Shown piece after piece: positions 18,871-26,666 of a DNA stretch of 64,000 bases (the first letter of the stretch is position 1; the number at the start of each line of letters is the position of its first letter). Origin of the DNA: Prevotella sp. P3-122 (lineage in GTDB: Bacteria > Bacteroidota > Bacteroidia > Bacteroidales > Bacteroidaceae); contig NZ_NPJH01000058.1 in NCBI RefSeq assembly GCF_002251365.1, forward strand, positions 55,879-119,878. Direction: 5' to 3'. The translations under genes were made by a program, and so were the position numbers. The notes below the pieces were generated by a model. It had not been told where the DNA came from and did no database searches. It worked only from the letters and a program-made list of their open reading frames with translations.

Positions 18871-20487
18871 ATGAAGACTATTATTAAATACATATTAGCA
18901 GCACCGTTAATGCTTTGTTTCAGCAGCTGTCTGGATGAGCATCCCAAAGACCAGCTGGACCAGGAGGCAATCTACAACAATGCTGATAATATATACAAGA
19001 ATGCTGTGGCTTCTCTGTACAACTATATCGGCAGTAACCAAGAGTCGGAAGGGCTTCAAGGAACTTGCCGGGGTATTTACGACTACAATACCCTGACTAC
19101 TGACGAGGCAATGATTCCAATCCGTGGTGGAGACTGGTATGATGGCGGTTTGTGGGAGAACATGTATCAGCACAAATGGAATGCCAATGATATTAGTTTA
19201 TATAATGTATGGAAATACCTCTTCAAGGTAATTGTTATATCTAACCAGTCGCTTTCTATCATTGATAGCCATCAGAGTCTGCTTTCTGCAGAACAGACAA
19301 GAGATTTCACGGCAGAGGTAAGAGCTGTACGAGCCTTGTTCTACTATTATGCGATGGATATGTTCGGGCGTGTTCCTATCGTGACATCATACGACGTGAA
19401 ATTGGAGCAGGTAACGCAAAGCGAAAGAAGTGAGGTATTCAAGTTTATTGTTGACGAGTTGCAGGATGTTGCCCCACTGCTCGCCGATGAGCATTCCAAC
19501 AAGGAGGGGAACTATTACGGACGTGTGACACGCCCTGTCGCAAACTTCTTGCTTGCAAAGCTTGCCTTGAATGCGGAAATATATACGGATGATAACTGGA
19601 CCGACGGCATGCGTCAGGACGGGAAAAGCATTTACTTCAATGTGAATGGTGAGAAAAAGAACGCTTGGGAAACCTGCATCTGGTATTGCGAGCAACTGCG
19701 GCAAGAAGGCTATGAGTTGGAGAGCGACTACGCATCGAACTTTGCGGTTCATAATGAAAGTTCCAAGGAGAACATCTTCACAATCCCTTTGGACAAGAAC
19801 TTATATTTGAACGAATACCACTATCTTTACCGCTCACGCCACTACAAACATGGCGGAGCTTATGGCGGTTCTTCCGAAAACGGCACATGTGCAACTGTTT
19901 CAACCGTCAAGGCTTTCGGTTACGGAACGGACAATGTTGACAATAGATTCAAGATAAACTTCTATGCTGATACCGTGCTTGTTGACGGAAAAAAGATATA
20001 TTTGGACAACGGGAAGCCGTTGGTGTATATGCCGCTTGAACTGAAACTGAACCTCAGCGACAGCCCATATAAACAGACGGCAGGCGCTCGTGTAGGCAAA
20101 TACGAGGTTGATCGAACCGCCTATTCGGACGGACGGCAGGTTGACAACGATATCGTCCTTTTTAGATATGGTGACGCGCTGTTGATGGAAGCCGAGGCGA
20201 AAGTTCGCAATGGCGAGGATGGTTCAATAGAGCTGAACGCTATAAGAGACCGAGTAGGAATGCCTCATGTGGAAGCCAATTTGGACAACATTCTAAAGGA
20301 GCGTCTGCTGGAATTGGTTTGGGAAGGTTGGAGACGTCAAGATCTCATCCGTTTTGGCAAATATACCCAGGCATATGATCAAAGAACTCCATTAGAAAAG
20401 GAGTCTACCGGGTTTACAACGGTTTTCCCAATACCACAAAGATGTCTGGATTTAAACAAGAAATTAAAACAGAATCCAAGTTATTGA
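18871..20487 (+). CDS. SusD/RagB family nutrient-binding lipoprotein
   Basis: 538 residues. A lipoprotein signal (LAAPLMLCFSSCLDEHPKDQ, Cys near 20) precedes the helical SusD fold, with N-terminal TPR-like helices (IYNNADNIYKNAVASLYNYI) and the C-terminal ELVWEGWRRQDLIRFGKY motif characteristic of the family. It caps the SusC barrel at the cell surface and captures the substrate. It starts 12 bp after susC. No further gene follows on this strand, so the pair is an orphan transport unit. Confidence 0.93.
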   Translation: MKTIIKYILAAPLMLCFSSCLDEHPKDQLDQEAIYNNADNIYKNAVASLYNYIGSNQESEGLQGTCRGIYDYNTLTTDEAMIPIRGGDWYDGGLWENMYQHKWNANDISLYNVWKYLFKVIVISNQSLSIIDSHQSLLSAEQTRDFTAEVRAVRALFYYYAMDMFGRVPIVTSYDVKLEQVTQSERSEVFKFIVDELQDVAPLLADEHSNKEGNYYGRVTRPVANFLLAKLALNAEIYTDDNWTDGMRQDGKSIYFNVNGEKKNAWETCIWYCEQLRQEGYELESDYASNFAVHNESSKENIFTIPLDKNLYLNEYHYLYRSRHYKHGGAYGGSSENGTCATVSTVKAFGYGTDNVDNRFKINFYADTVLVDGKKIYLDNGKPLVYMPLELKLNLSDSPYKQTAGARVGKYEVDRTAYSDGRQVDNDIVLFRYGDALLMEAEAKVRNGEDGSIELNAIRDRVGMPHVEANLDNILKERLLELVWEGWRRQDLIRFGKYTQAYDQRTPLEKESTGFTTVFPIPQRCLDLNKKLKQNPSY

Positions 20488-20536
20488 TATAGTTGCCATA
20501 AGCTTTTCATTCACATGAGATCATTTTAAGGTAATA

Positions 20537-20567
20537 GTACTGATGCGATTTAATCGCATCAGTACTA
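20537..20567. other. 31-bp near-perfect palindrome after susD
   Basis: AGTACTGATGCGATT and its exact complement flank a single T. It lies 50 bp after the susD stop. It has no T-run after it, so it may be an RNA 3' hairpin or a protein-binding palindrome rather than a classic terminator. Confidence 0.7.
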
Positions 20568-20590
20568 ATAATACAATAATGTTACAAGTG

Positions 20591-20659
20591 GTGTTATCGT
20601 AGTATAACTTACTTACACTCTATTGGTTACACGCCTCAAACCTTCTCTTATTAAGAGGT
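20591..20659 (-). repeat. 69-bp inverted copy of the sequence at 26458-26526
   Basis: The reverse complement of this stretch aligns without gaps to 26458-26526, with most positions identical. Shared blocks include AGGTTTGA, GTGTAACCAA and AAGTTATACTAC. Its right end contains CTCTTATTAAGAG, equivalent to the inverted-repeat site beside the intact recombinase. It runs directly into the recombinase remnant, as expected of the inverted form of that locus. Confidence 0.8.
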
Positions 20660-21247
20660 GCGGCGTTTTATTTTGCTTAACACTTTCCTATTTCCCTTTT
20701 TGAGCAAGTTGTTAGGGTGTACAGTTTGTTGCACCCAAAATGGAACTGTTCCTGATTTACTCTGACTACTTGTTCGCAGAAAATACATTGACCAGCACGC
20801 GCTGTAAGCGCAGAAGAACATAGCCTAGGGTAGAGCGCAGCGGCACCCTGGGTGTAAGTGGACATAGTCCATGCGCGCTGTAAGCGCAAGAGCGTTATTT
20901 GTCCTGCTGTTATCTACGCTTTTGCGCTTACAGCGCGACCATCACCTACATGAAATAACCCAGGGTGCCGCTACGCTCTACCCTGGGCTATGCGCTTTTG
21001 CGCTTACAGCGCGATTGTCACCTACATGAAATAACCCAGGGTGTCGCTACGCTATACCCTGGGCTATACGCTTTTGCGCTTTGCCTTTCCTTTCAGCCGG
21101 CGACCTTTGGTTCAGCGCGACAAATACCGACATGAACTTCAGAATTAGGATATTCAATTTTTGCACATCAAACTGTACACCCTAGTCTTACAATGTCGGC
21201 AAAAGGCATGCCATGGTGTAGGCGGAGAAGATGAACATGTCCCGTGC
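20660..21247 (-). pseudogene. Tyrosine recombinase remnant, split by an inserted element
   Basis: 20660-20714 matches the 3' end of the recombinase gene at 26667-26720 (TTTTGCTTAACACTTTCCTA, GAGCAAGTTGT). 21185-21247 matches its middle at 27096-27158 (GTCTTACAATGTCGGCAAA..., GAACATGTC). The order is the same as in the intact gene, but about 370 bp between the two parts and the whole N-terminal half are missing. A 468-bp element sits between the two parts. It is non-functional. Confidence 0.85.
20715..21182. mobile_element. 468-bp MITE-like element with terminal inverted repeats and TA duplication
   Basis: The ends are perfect 14-bp inverted repeats GGGTGTACAGTTTG (20715-20728 and, complemented, 21169-21182), flanked by TA on both sides (20713-20714, 21183-21184). 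A TA target duplication is typical of IS630/Tc1-mariner-type elements. No transposase frame is present. The interior holds three partly repeated blocks with GCGCTTACAGCGCG and CCAGGGTGCCGCTACGCT-like sequence, the latter forming CAGGGTn..ACCCTGGG hairpins. It interrupts the recombinase remnant. Confidence 0.85.
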
Positions 21248-21330
21248 ACACCATGGCATGAAAATTCAAATATAGGGGGAAGCAACCTTCCCTTCAGGAT
21301 AGGGGGATGGGAGTGAGGCTGTTTTATCCT

Positions 21331-21522
21331 CTACTCCTCTTCCCACAGATTACCTTTCTTCGACATTGGGATGGTGTTCTCATCACCATAGCCAACAAAT
21401 TCTATGACTGGGCCGTTGTTAGGCGTACTGACTGTTGCCTTACCCGGACTTCCGGCCATCAGGTCTTCTGTCTCTATAGGGGTAATGCTGATACCCGGCT
21501 TTATATATTCTTTCTTTTCCAT
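21331..21522 (-). CDS. Short peptide P1 with YxxP leader and NLW-acidic tail
   Basis: 63 residues, with no signal peptide. The N-terminus MEKKEYIKPGISITPIETE is followed by LMAGSPG and a polar Gly/Asn/Pro stretch, ending MSKKGNLWEEE. The peptide at 25921-26133 shares the start (KK-Y-xx-P) and the end ([A/S]K[K/R]xNLW plus acidic residues), so the two are relatives flanking the CotH gene and its partner. I recall similar short proteins as common but uncharacterised in Bacteroidales. It could be a substrate or precursor peptide. No function is established. Confidence 0.7.
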   Translation of the reverse strand: MEKKEYIKPGISITPIETEDLMAGSPGKATVSTPNNGPVIEFVGYGDENTIPMSKKGNLWEEE

Positions 21523-21634
21523 ATTCGTTGTGTTTTTGTTTTTGAATGTTTTGTCATTTATCTCCCTTTATCTCCCTTTATCTCCTCTTTACTACTTGCT
21601 AAAGTTGAGTCATTTATCTCTTTTCGAAGCAGAG

Positions 21635-23698
21635 CTATTTTACTACTGTCTTCTTGCCGTTGATGATATAGATTCCCTTAGGCAGGTTGTCGTCATTAGG
21701 TGATACGAACTGGCCGTTCAGGTTGTATACCCCCTGCTTGTCCATTTTTGTTGTAGCGACGGGAGTGCTGATGGCCGATGTCATGCCGTCTATGGCTAAG
21801 AGCTTGGCGTTGTTGCTGTTGCCGTTTAGCTTGAAGTAGGCACGGTAGCCGCCCATACTGATGTCTGCACCTGGCGTATAGAGCTTGTTCTCAGGTCCGA
21901 GGAACATCACCGTTCTGTCGCCCTTGGTAAGTGTCGTGGGAGCGTAGAGTCCTACAAAGCTGATGTCGCCATAGGTGTCAGTATCAGGAGTGTTCGAGCT
22001 GTCGAATTTCAATTTCATATTGTCGAAGCCCCATGGCTCTGTGACATCCTGTGACGGACATACCAGGTAAGGCTTGCCAGCAGTAAGATCGCCGGTGTTG
22101 GATGAGAAGTTGATTATCTCCGTTCCGTCGCTTCCCTTAGTTACACCACTGAACTCTGCAACAATAGTCTTATAGCCCATCCATCGGTCTATCTTTGAGC
22201 GGGAGACATCAAATGGGAAGCAGACGGTGTTCCACATATTCTTCTTCAGCTGGCGGTCGATAACGAGATGTTCCTTGCTGCTGTCGTAGCTATATGGTAT
22301 CTTGTCGCTCAGATAGACTATGCTTGCTGTCTTGGCGTCTATCAGCGTCTCGAGTTTTGCGAGGCGGGACGTTACAAAGTCTTTGAGCTTAGCACTGGCT
22401 CCTGACCAGCTGGTGCGATATTCTGATGGTGAATATGAATAGTCTATTCCATTCCAAATCCGGAAGTTGTCAGGTCCTGCATTCTTCAGCTGCTCATTCA
22501 TGGACGCTATACCTGCCAGCAGCTTGTTCTGTAGACCATCTGCCAGCAACTGCTTGTAGCGCATTCTTACGGCATTGGCAAACCATGGGTCCGTCCATAG
22601 ATGTTCTATTGCAGGCTGCAGGCGGCGGTAGCTGTTTACGCCTACCGACTCGTTGAAATTATTCTCACATAGCAATTTGTCGTAGAAGTCGCCATTTGGG
22701 AAATAAGTTCTGTCGTATGTCTCTGTATGGTTTCCGTATGCCAGGTCCTCATCCCATAATGGGCCGAAATACAGCTTTGAGTATGGTGTCTTGTACATGT
22801 ACACGCTATAGAAACCATCCCAGTTTGCCGTTATCTCTGTCGCAATATACCAGTTGATGAGAGATGCGGTGTCTACGAGTGCGCGATAGCCAGTAATGGG
22901 ATTCTGGAAGTCTACGGAATAGGTTTGGGGATGTAGCCGTACTCCGAGGGTGTCGATGAAGAAACGATTGATGTTCTCCTGTGCTGACAGTCCGTTGGGC
23001 AGCTTACCAGTAAGAAAAAGATCGGCTCCATCATCCTCGGGATTCTTGATTTCCACATAACCGTATGTGTAACCGTTACTGGTCCAATCAACCTTTGGGT
23101 CTTCCACCTTCTCATAGGAGTTGGCGTATTCCAGCAGCCAGTCAGTGTTCTTGTCTTTGAGGAACACCCTTTTTTTAGCTACTTCCACTTGGTCGGATAT
23201 CTGGTATACACCCTTATATGTGCCATTCATATATAGGTCAACAAACTTATATGCAGGACAGAATTTCAGGCCAACGGCCTTGCCGAGATGCCATGTCAGG
23301 GCATTACGCATAAGCGATTTGTCGAAAGCGTTGGCAAGAAGAGTCCAACTTTTAGCTTCGGCATAGTCGCTGCCAAGTAACTCCTTTTTTTTGGAAAATT
23401 TTATTCTCCAAGGCTTCTTATCTGCCCCCCATGTTGAGTTGCCACGACCGCGGATGCCAATTGTCTCGGCTGTTGTCGTTGTGTAGTCTGTGGTTTTTCC
23501 ATTCTCTACAAATCTCAGGTTGCAGTTTATGTAATCTTTCTTGCTTGTAGGGTCTGCTCCTGTTGCCGTAGTGATATACAGCGTTGGAATTTCCGCGTGT
23601 CTTTGTGTTGTTGCTGTGATTGTGCGTTGTGCCACAGCATCGGAAACATAGCCTGCAGCAAGTGCGGCGATAATGACTTTTGGTAGAAATAGTTTCAT
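21635..23698 (-). CDS. Secreted CotH-family protein kinase-like protein
   Basis: 687 residues with a signal peptide (about 1-23). The CotH kinase fold covers about 35-440. It shows IRGRGNSTWGADKKPWRIKF (the basic nucleotide-binding motif), LANAFDKSLMRNALTWHLG, GVYQISDQVEV and the metal-binding acidic motif PLWDEDLAYGN. A beta-rich region follows, and the end GVYNLNGQFV...PKGIYIINGKKTVVK resembles Bacteroidota outer-surface secretion tails. CotH of Bacillus phosphorylates spore-coat proteins, so a secreted kinase acting on an operon partner is plausible. Third gene of a minus-strand cluster. Confidence 0.85.
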   Translation of the reverse strand: MKLFLPKVIIAALAAGYVSDAVAQRTITATTQRHAEIPTLYITTATGADPTSKKDYINCNLRFVENGKTTDYTTTTAETIGIRGRGNSTWGADKKPWRIKFSKKKELLGSDYAEAKSWTLLANAFDKSLMRNALTWHLGKAVGLKFCPAYKFVDLYMNGTYKGVYQISDQVEVAKKRVFLKDKNTDWLLEYANSYEKVEDPKVDWTSNGYTYGYVEIKNPEDDGADLFLTGKLPNGLSAQENINRFFIDTLGVRLHPQTYSVDFQNPITGYRALVDTASLINWYIATEITANWDGFYSVYMYKTPYSKLYFGPLWDEDLAYGNHTETYDRTYFPNGDFYDKLLCENNFNESVGVNSYRRLQPAIEHLWTDPWFANAVRMRYKQLLADGLQNKLLAGIASMNEQLKNAGPDNFRIWNGIDYSYSPSEYRTSWSGASAKLKDFVTSRLAKLETLIDAKTASIVYLSDKIPYSYDSSKEHLVIDRQLKKNMWNTVCFPFDVSRSKIDRWMGYKTIVAEFSGVTKGSDGTEIINFSSNTGDLTAGKPYLVCPSQDVTEPWGFDNMKLKFDSSNTPDTDTYGDISFVGLYAPTTLTKGDRTVMFLGPENKLYTPGADISMGGYRAYFKLNGNSNNAKLLAIDGMTSAISTPVATTKMDKQGVYNLNGQFVSPNDDNLPKGIYIINGKKTVVK

Positions 23699-23753
23699 AA
23701 ATATATAAAAGGTTGGTTGTTATTGCCTTGGAGAGTGTTGTGTAGTACGGAGA

Positions 23754-23800
23754 CGGGACGTTAAGGAAAAGATATCCGAGGATTTTTCCTTAACGTCCCG
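23754..23800 (-). other. Strong 17-bp hairpin between the secreted-protein and CotH genes
   Basis: CGGGACGTTAAGGAAAA (23754-23770) is exactly complementary to 23784-23800 across a 13-nt loop. No T-run follows on the minus strand. It could tune relative expression or RNA processing inside the operon. Confidence 0.7.
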
Positions 23801-23850
23801 ACGGGGTTATGTACTTTCGGTCAGACTGTAGTCTGTTTGTCTTTGTTGTG

Positions 23851-25896
23851 TCATCTAACTACGATTTTCTTTCCTTTCACGATGTAGATGCCCTTTGGAA
23901 GCAGCTTCATGTCCTCCTGTGACATTCTCTGTCCGCCAATGGTGTAGATGCCATCCTGCCCGGCGGTCTCAGTGCGGCCGGTGTTTATGCCCTCAATGGC
24001 AGTAGTACCCTCGTCTACGCCGTCAATGGCAAGCGAGAACTTGCTGTCGGAAGTGCTTCCATCAGAGTAGCTGAGAGTCCAGTAGGTTCCGAACAGCGAC
24101 GTGTATGCCTCTGTGAGGTGATACATGTTTCCATATTCCATCATGTACAGGCCTGCATCGATGCTTGCTGGACGATAGTAGTAGCCCGTGAAGGTCAGTT
24201 TTCCGGCATCTGTGGTGTAATCCTTGGTTACGGTAGCCTCGGTATATGCGTCCTGAGTAACACCCTCTATGTGGTATACAGGTCCTTTGATGGTTACATT
24301 CTCAGTGTTCTTGTTCACATAGCTCTCTGTAGCATCCTTTGCGAGGTCCGGGCCTTTGGTTACATATACTATGTAGCACTCGCCCTTGGTCATACCTTCC
24401 TTGTCGAGGTCAACGCTCTGGAAGAGTATCTGCGATGGCCTGTCGGGGTTGATGCCCATAAGCTTGCTCAGCTTGGCGTCACCATTGCCGAAGGCTGCCT
24501 TCACCTGGTCACCACTAAGGTCTACGGGCAATACTATGGCGTTCCACGCGTTCAGCTTGAAGCTGCGGCGAAGGTTCAGACGCACAGGGTACTTATATTC
24601 CGTATAGTCGATACCCGTTGCTGTACCGTCTGTCACCGTTCTTGATGCCGTTGATGTGTTGTTTGCATCAAGGAACATCTGTTGTGTACCGCAGTAGAAC
24701 AGCTCGAAGTTGTCGGCAAATACCATTCCGTCCTCGCATGTCTTATCGATACCGAAGGTCAGGATTCCGTCTTCGCCCACCATTACGTATATCTCGTTAG
24801 TGTAGGCTTGGTTTCCCTCACCGGTGTTGTATGTGTCGTTGCCTGCGAATATGGCTCCCGCCTTTATGGCATTATTAGTAGTGGTGATGGATGTGCCTTT
24901 TCCAAAAACTTCTGTTGAGATAGTATTTACGAGAGACTTCTCATTATTAGCAAAGAGATATGCGCAATCATTTGTACCGTCTGTGACATCGAAGCTCTGG
25001 CATGTTACTCTGTACAGACCAGGAGTAAGTCCCGTAATGGTTTGTGACAGCTTGCCTGTCCCCGATTCTATCGAAGCTGCGTTATAGGCACCATAGTCAG
25101 CTTCCTCGGTGTATACATCCCATGTGTTGTTTACAGTAGCATTTTCCTCCAATGTCCATTGATTAACATCTGCGTTGTTTCTGTCGAAGCGTGTGTCATA
25201 TATTAGGCCGGAAACGTTGATGAATGTAGCCTCAAGACGGGAGATTTCAGCTCGGTAATCGGCTTCTGTTACTATAATCCATTCTGCAGCAGGGGTTTTA
25301 GGAGTTGGGTAGCCGCTTGTACTGCTCTTATCAGTTGAAGACGATACTAACTTATTATTAGTCTCTGAATATGACATCCAATAATAGTACGTGTAGTAAG
25401 TCTTATCCCAATAGCCGCCGGTAGTGGTTTTAAAATCATCATTATTCCTGATAGAATAAGCCTTGCCACTTGCATCTAGTATAAACCTCCATCTGTTAAG
25501 GGACATATACCCGCTAGTATTATCGTACTTGGATTGTCTGTCAAGATAGATGGTTTGATTTTGATCTTCAGCTATTGCCACACAATTGCCCTGATTAGGG
25601 TTGTCAAAACGTGATATTATTCTATAGCATCCATTTTTATCCGACGTTTCTATCTTGAAACGCATACCCACACTGGCGAATATACCTTCCATTCCATATA
25701 CACCACCAGAGGTAAGGAATTTCTTGGCATTTGTATTGTACAGATACACGTATGTCTCTGTATTAGCAACTTCATCGACGGTCTTGGCATAATTGCTCCA
25801 ATTGATTTCCTCTACCGTTGCGGCAGCATGGCCCTTGTTTGTAGTGCATAGACCTACGAGGGCCACAATTGCTATGAGTAATGTTCTTTTGTTCAT
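23851..25896 (-). CDS. Large secreted protein with jelly-roll-like domain and C-terminal secretion tail
   Basis: 681 residues. A signal peptide (about 1-25, ending GHAAA) precedes an N-terminal part (about 30-215) containing YVYLYNTNAKKFLTSGGVYG and WRFILDASGKAYSIR, reminiscent of ricin-like or RICIN-type beta-trefoil repeats. A galactose-binding-like jelly roll follows (about 230-405; WTLEENATVNNTWDVY, GLTPGLYRVTCQSF, FADNFELFYCG). The end YTIGGQRMSQ...LPKGIYIVKGKKIVVR is shared with the CotH protein. It is probably surface-exposed and glycan-binding. The N-terminal domain assignment is tentative. Confidence 0.75.
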   Translation of the reverse strand: MNKRTLLIAIVALVGLCTTNKGHAAATVEEINWSNYAKTVDEVANTETYVYLYNTNAKKFLTSGGVYGMEGIFASVGMRFKIETSDKNGCYRIISRFDNPNQGNCVAIAEDQNQTIYLDRQSKYDNTSGYMSLNRWRFILDASGKAYSIRNNDDFKTTTGGYWDKTYYTYYYWMSYSETNNKLVSSSTDKSSTSGYPTPKTPAAEWIIVTEADYRAEISRLEATFINVSGLIYDTRFDRNNADVNQWTLEENATVNNTWDVYTEEADYGAYNAASIESGTGKLSQTITGLTPGLYRVTCQSFDVTDGTNDCAYLFANNEKSLVNTISTEVFGKGTSITTTNNAIKAGAIFAGNDTYNTGEGNQAYTNEIYVMVGEDGILTFGIDKTCEDGMVFADNFELFYCGTQQMFLDANNTSTASRTVTDGTATGIDYTEYKYPVRLNLRRSFKLNAWNAIVLPVDLSGDQVKAAFGNGDAKLSKLMGINPDRPSQILFQSVDLDKEGMTKGECYIVYVTKGPDLAKDATESYVNKNTENVTIKGPVYHIEGVTQDAYTEATVTKDYTTDAGKLTFTGYYYRPASIDAGLYMMEYGNMYHLTEAYTSLFGTYWTLSYSDGSTSDSKFSLAIDGVDEGTTAIEGINTGRTETAGQDGIYTIGGQRMSQEDMKLLPKGIYIVKGKKIVVR

Positions 25897-25920
25897 GAGT
25901 CTGTCGTTTTTAAGTTTTGA

Positions 25921-26133
25921 TTACCAATTAACTCCTTTTGAGTCTTCTTTATTTTCATCAGACCAGAGATTGAACCTCTTTGCACTATACGGGTCGACAA
26001 CAGGAGGTTCGGGGGTTCCTTCAATGATTGGAAAGTTGTCTCCATTTCCGCTTGACCATGAAGCAGGCCTCATGACCACATTGGTGTGGGCCACGATAAC
26101 CTCAGCTACTGGTGTAGAATACTTTTTCTTCAT
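25921..26133 (-). CDS. Short peptide P2, first gene of the CotH operon
   Basis: 70 residues from the start at 26133 (MKKKYSTPVAEVIVAHTN); the frame is also open to an ATG at 26154. A Gly/Ser/Asn/Pro-rich middle precedes the end SAKRFNLWSDENKEDSKG. It shares the K-K-x-Y-x-x-P start and the NLW-acidic tail with the peptide at 21331. It lies 24 bp before the large secreted-protein gene. There is no hydrophobic signal sequence. Function unknown; it may be a small partner of the secreted proteins. Confidence 0.65.
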   Translation of the reverse strand: MKKKYSTPVAEVIVAHTNVVMRPASWSSGNGDNFPIIEGTPEPPVVDPYSAKRFNLWSDENKEDSKGVNW

Positions 26134-26346
26134 ACTTTTAATTTTTATGTTCATTTCTTCTGCAAATTCAGGGAAGAGTAAGTCCCTGTTGTTATATTTA
26201 TTGAGTTGAAAGCTTATTAAGACTTTGCCGACTGGTAGTTATAGAAGTCTGCTCTGTACGATAGCTCCACAATGCTGCGAGACAGTAAGGAGCTTGGGTT
26301 ATATTTTGTTGTGCCTTGGCGAAACCGCGGCATCTGACTGTATCAG

Positions 26347-26381
26347 AAAAAAGGACGCAGGCGTCTCACGACTTTGCGCCC
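26347..26381 (-). terminator. Possible leader attenuator upstream of the CotH operon
   Basis: On the minus strand, GGGCGCA (26375-26381) can pair with TGCGTCC (26353-26359), with one G-T pair and a 15-nt loop, followed by TTTTTT (26352-26347). It lies in the roughly 320-bp leader between the invertible segment and the first peptide gene. It could terminate early transcripts or stop transcription entering from upstream. Confidence 0.5.
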
Positions 26382-26457
26382 GTAATAAAAAAAGCTCGCC
26401 ATGATGTATTCTCACGAACCCATCCTGACCGTATTGAGTTTTAAGAATGCAGATTCA

Positions 26458-26666
26458 ACCTCTTCATAAGAGGAGGTTTGAAGTGTGTAACCAACAGTGT
26501 ACAAGCAAGTTATACTACAATAATACAACGTAGAATTATGTTGTATGTATGTTAAACAATGTTTATCCAAGAAGTATTTTGTTTGAGCTAATTTGGTGAG
26601 AATAAGATTTTAAGCTAACTTTGCAGACTGAAATAATTGAGTTATTTTCACCTCTTATGAATAGGT
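26458..26666. other. Putative invertible promoter segment (DNA inversion switch)
   Basis: ACCTCTTCATAAGAGG (26458-26473) and the reverse complement of 26651-26666 (ACCTATTCATAAGAGG) match at 15 of 16 positions and bound about 177 bp. That interior carries a full consensus promoter. The right repeat overlaps the last codons of the recombinase gene. In the sequenced state the promoter points right, against the recombinase gene; in the flipped state it would point left, at the CotH operon. Size, layout and neighbouring recombinase resemble known Bacteroides invertible promoters. Inversion itself is inferred. Confidence 0.7.
26592..26623 (+). promoter_or_regulatory. Orphan consensus promoter TTTG-N20-TAACTTTG inside the invertible segment
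   Basis: TTTG at 26592-26595, 20 nt, then TAACTTTG at 26616-26623. Downstream on this strand lies only the 3' end of the convergent recombinase gene, so it has no sense target in this orientation. Confidence 0.7.

Noticed and set aside
16087..20487. Phase-variable SusC/SusD shufflon
   Set aside because: The susC promoter is in a fixed position without flanking inverted repeats, and no alternative susC N-terminal segments are present.
20660..21247. Second functional recombinase gene
   Set aside because: Only two fragments remain, the catalytic and N-terminal parts are missing and an inserted element splits them.
20591..26526. Inversion of the whole 5.9-kb CotH region by the 69-bp inverted copies
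   Set aside because: Possible in principle, but the copies differ at many positions and the short, better-matched pair at 26458/26651 with a promoter between is a simpler explanation.
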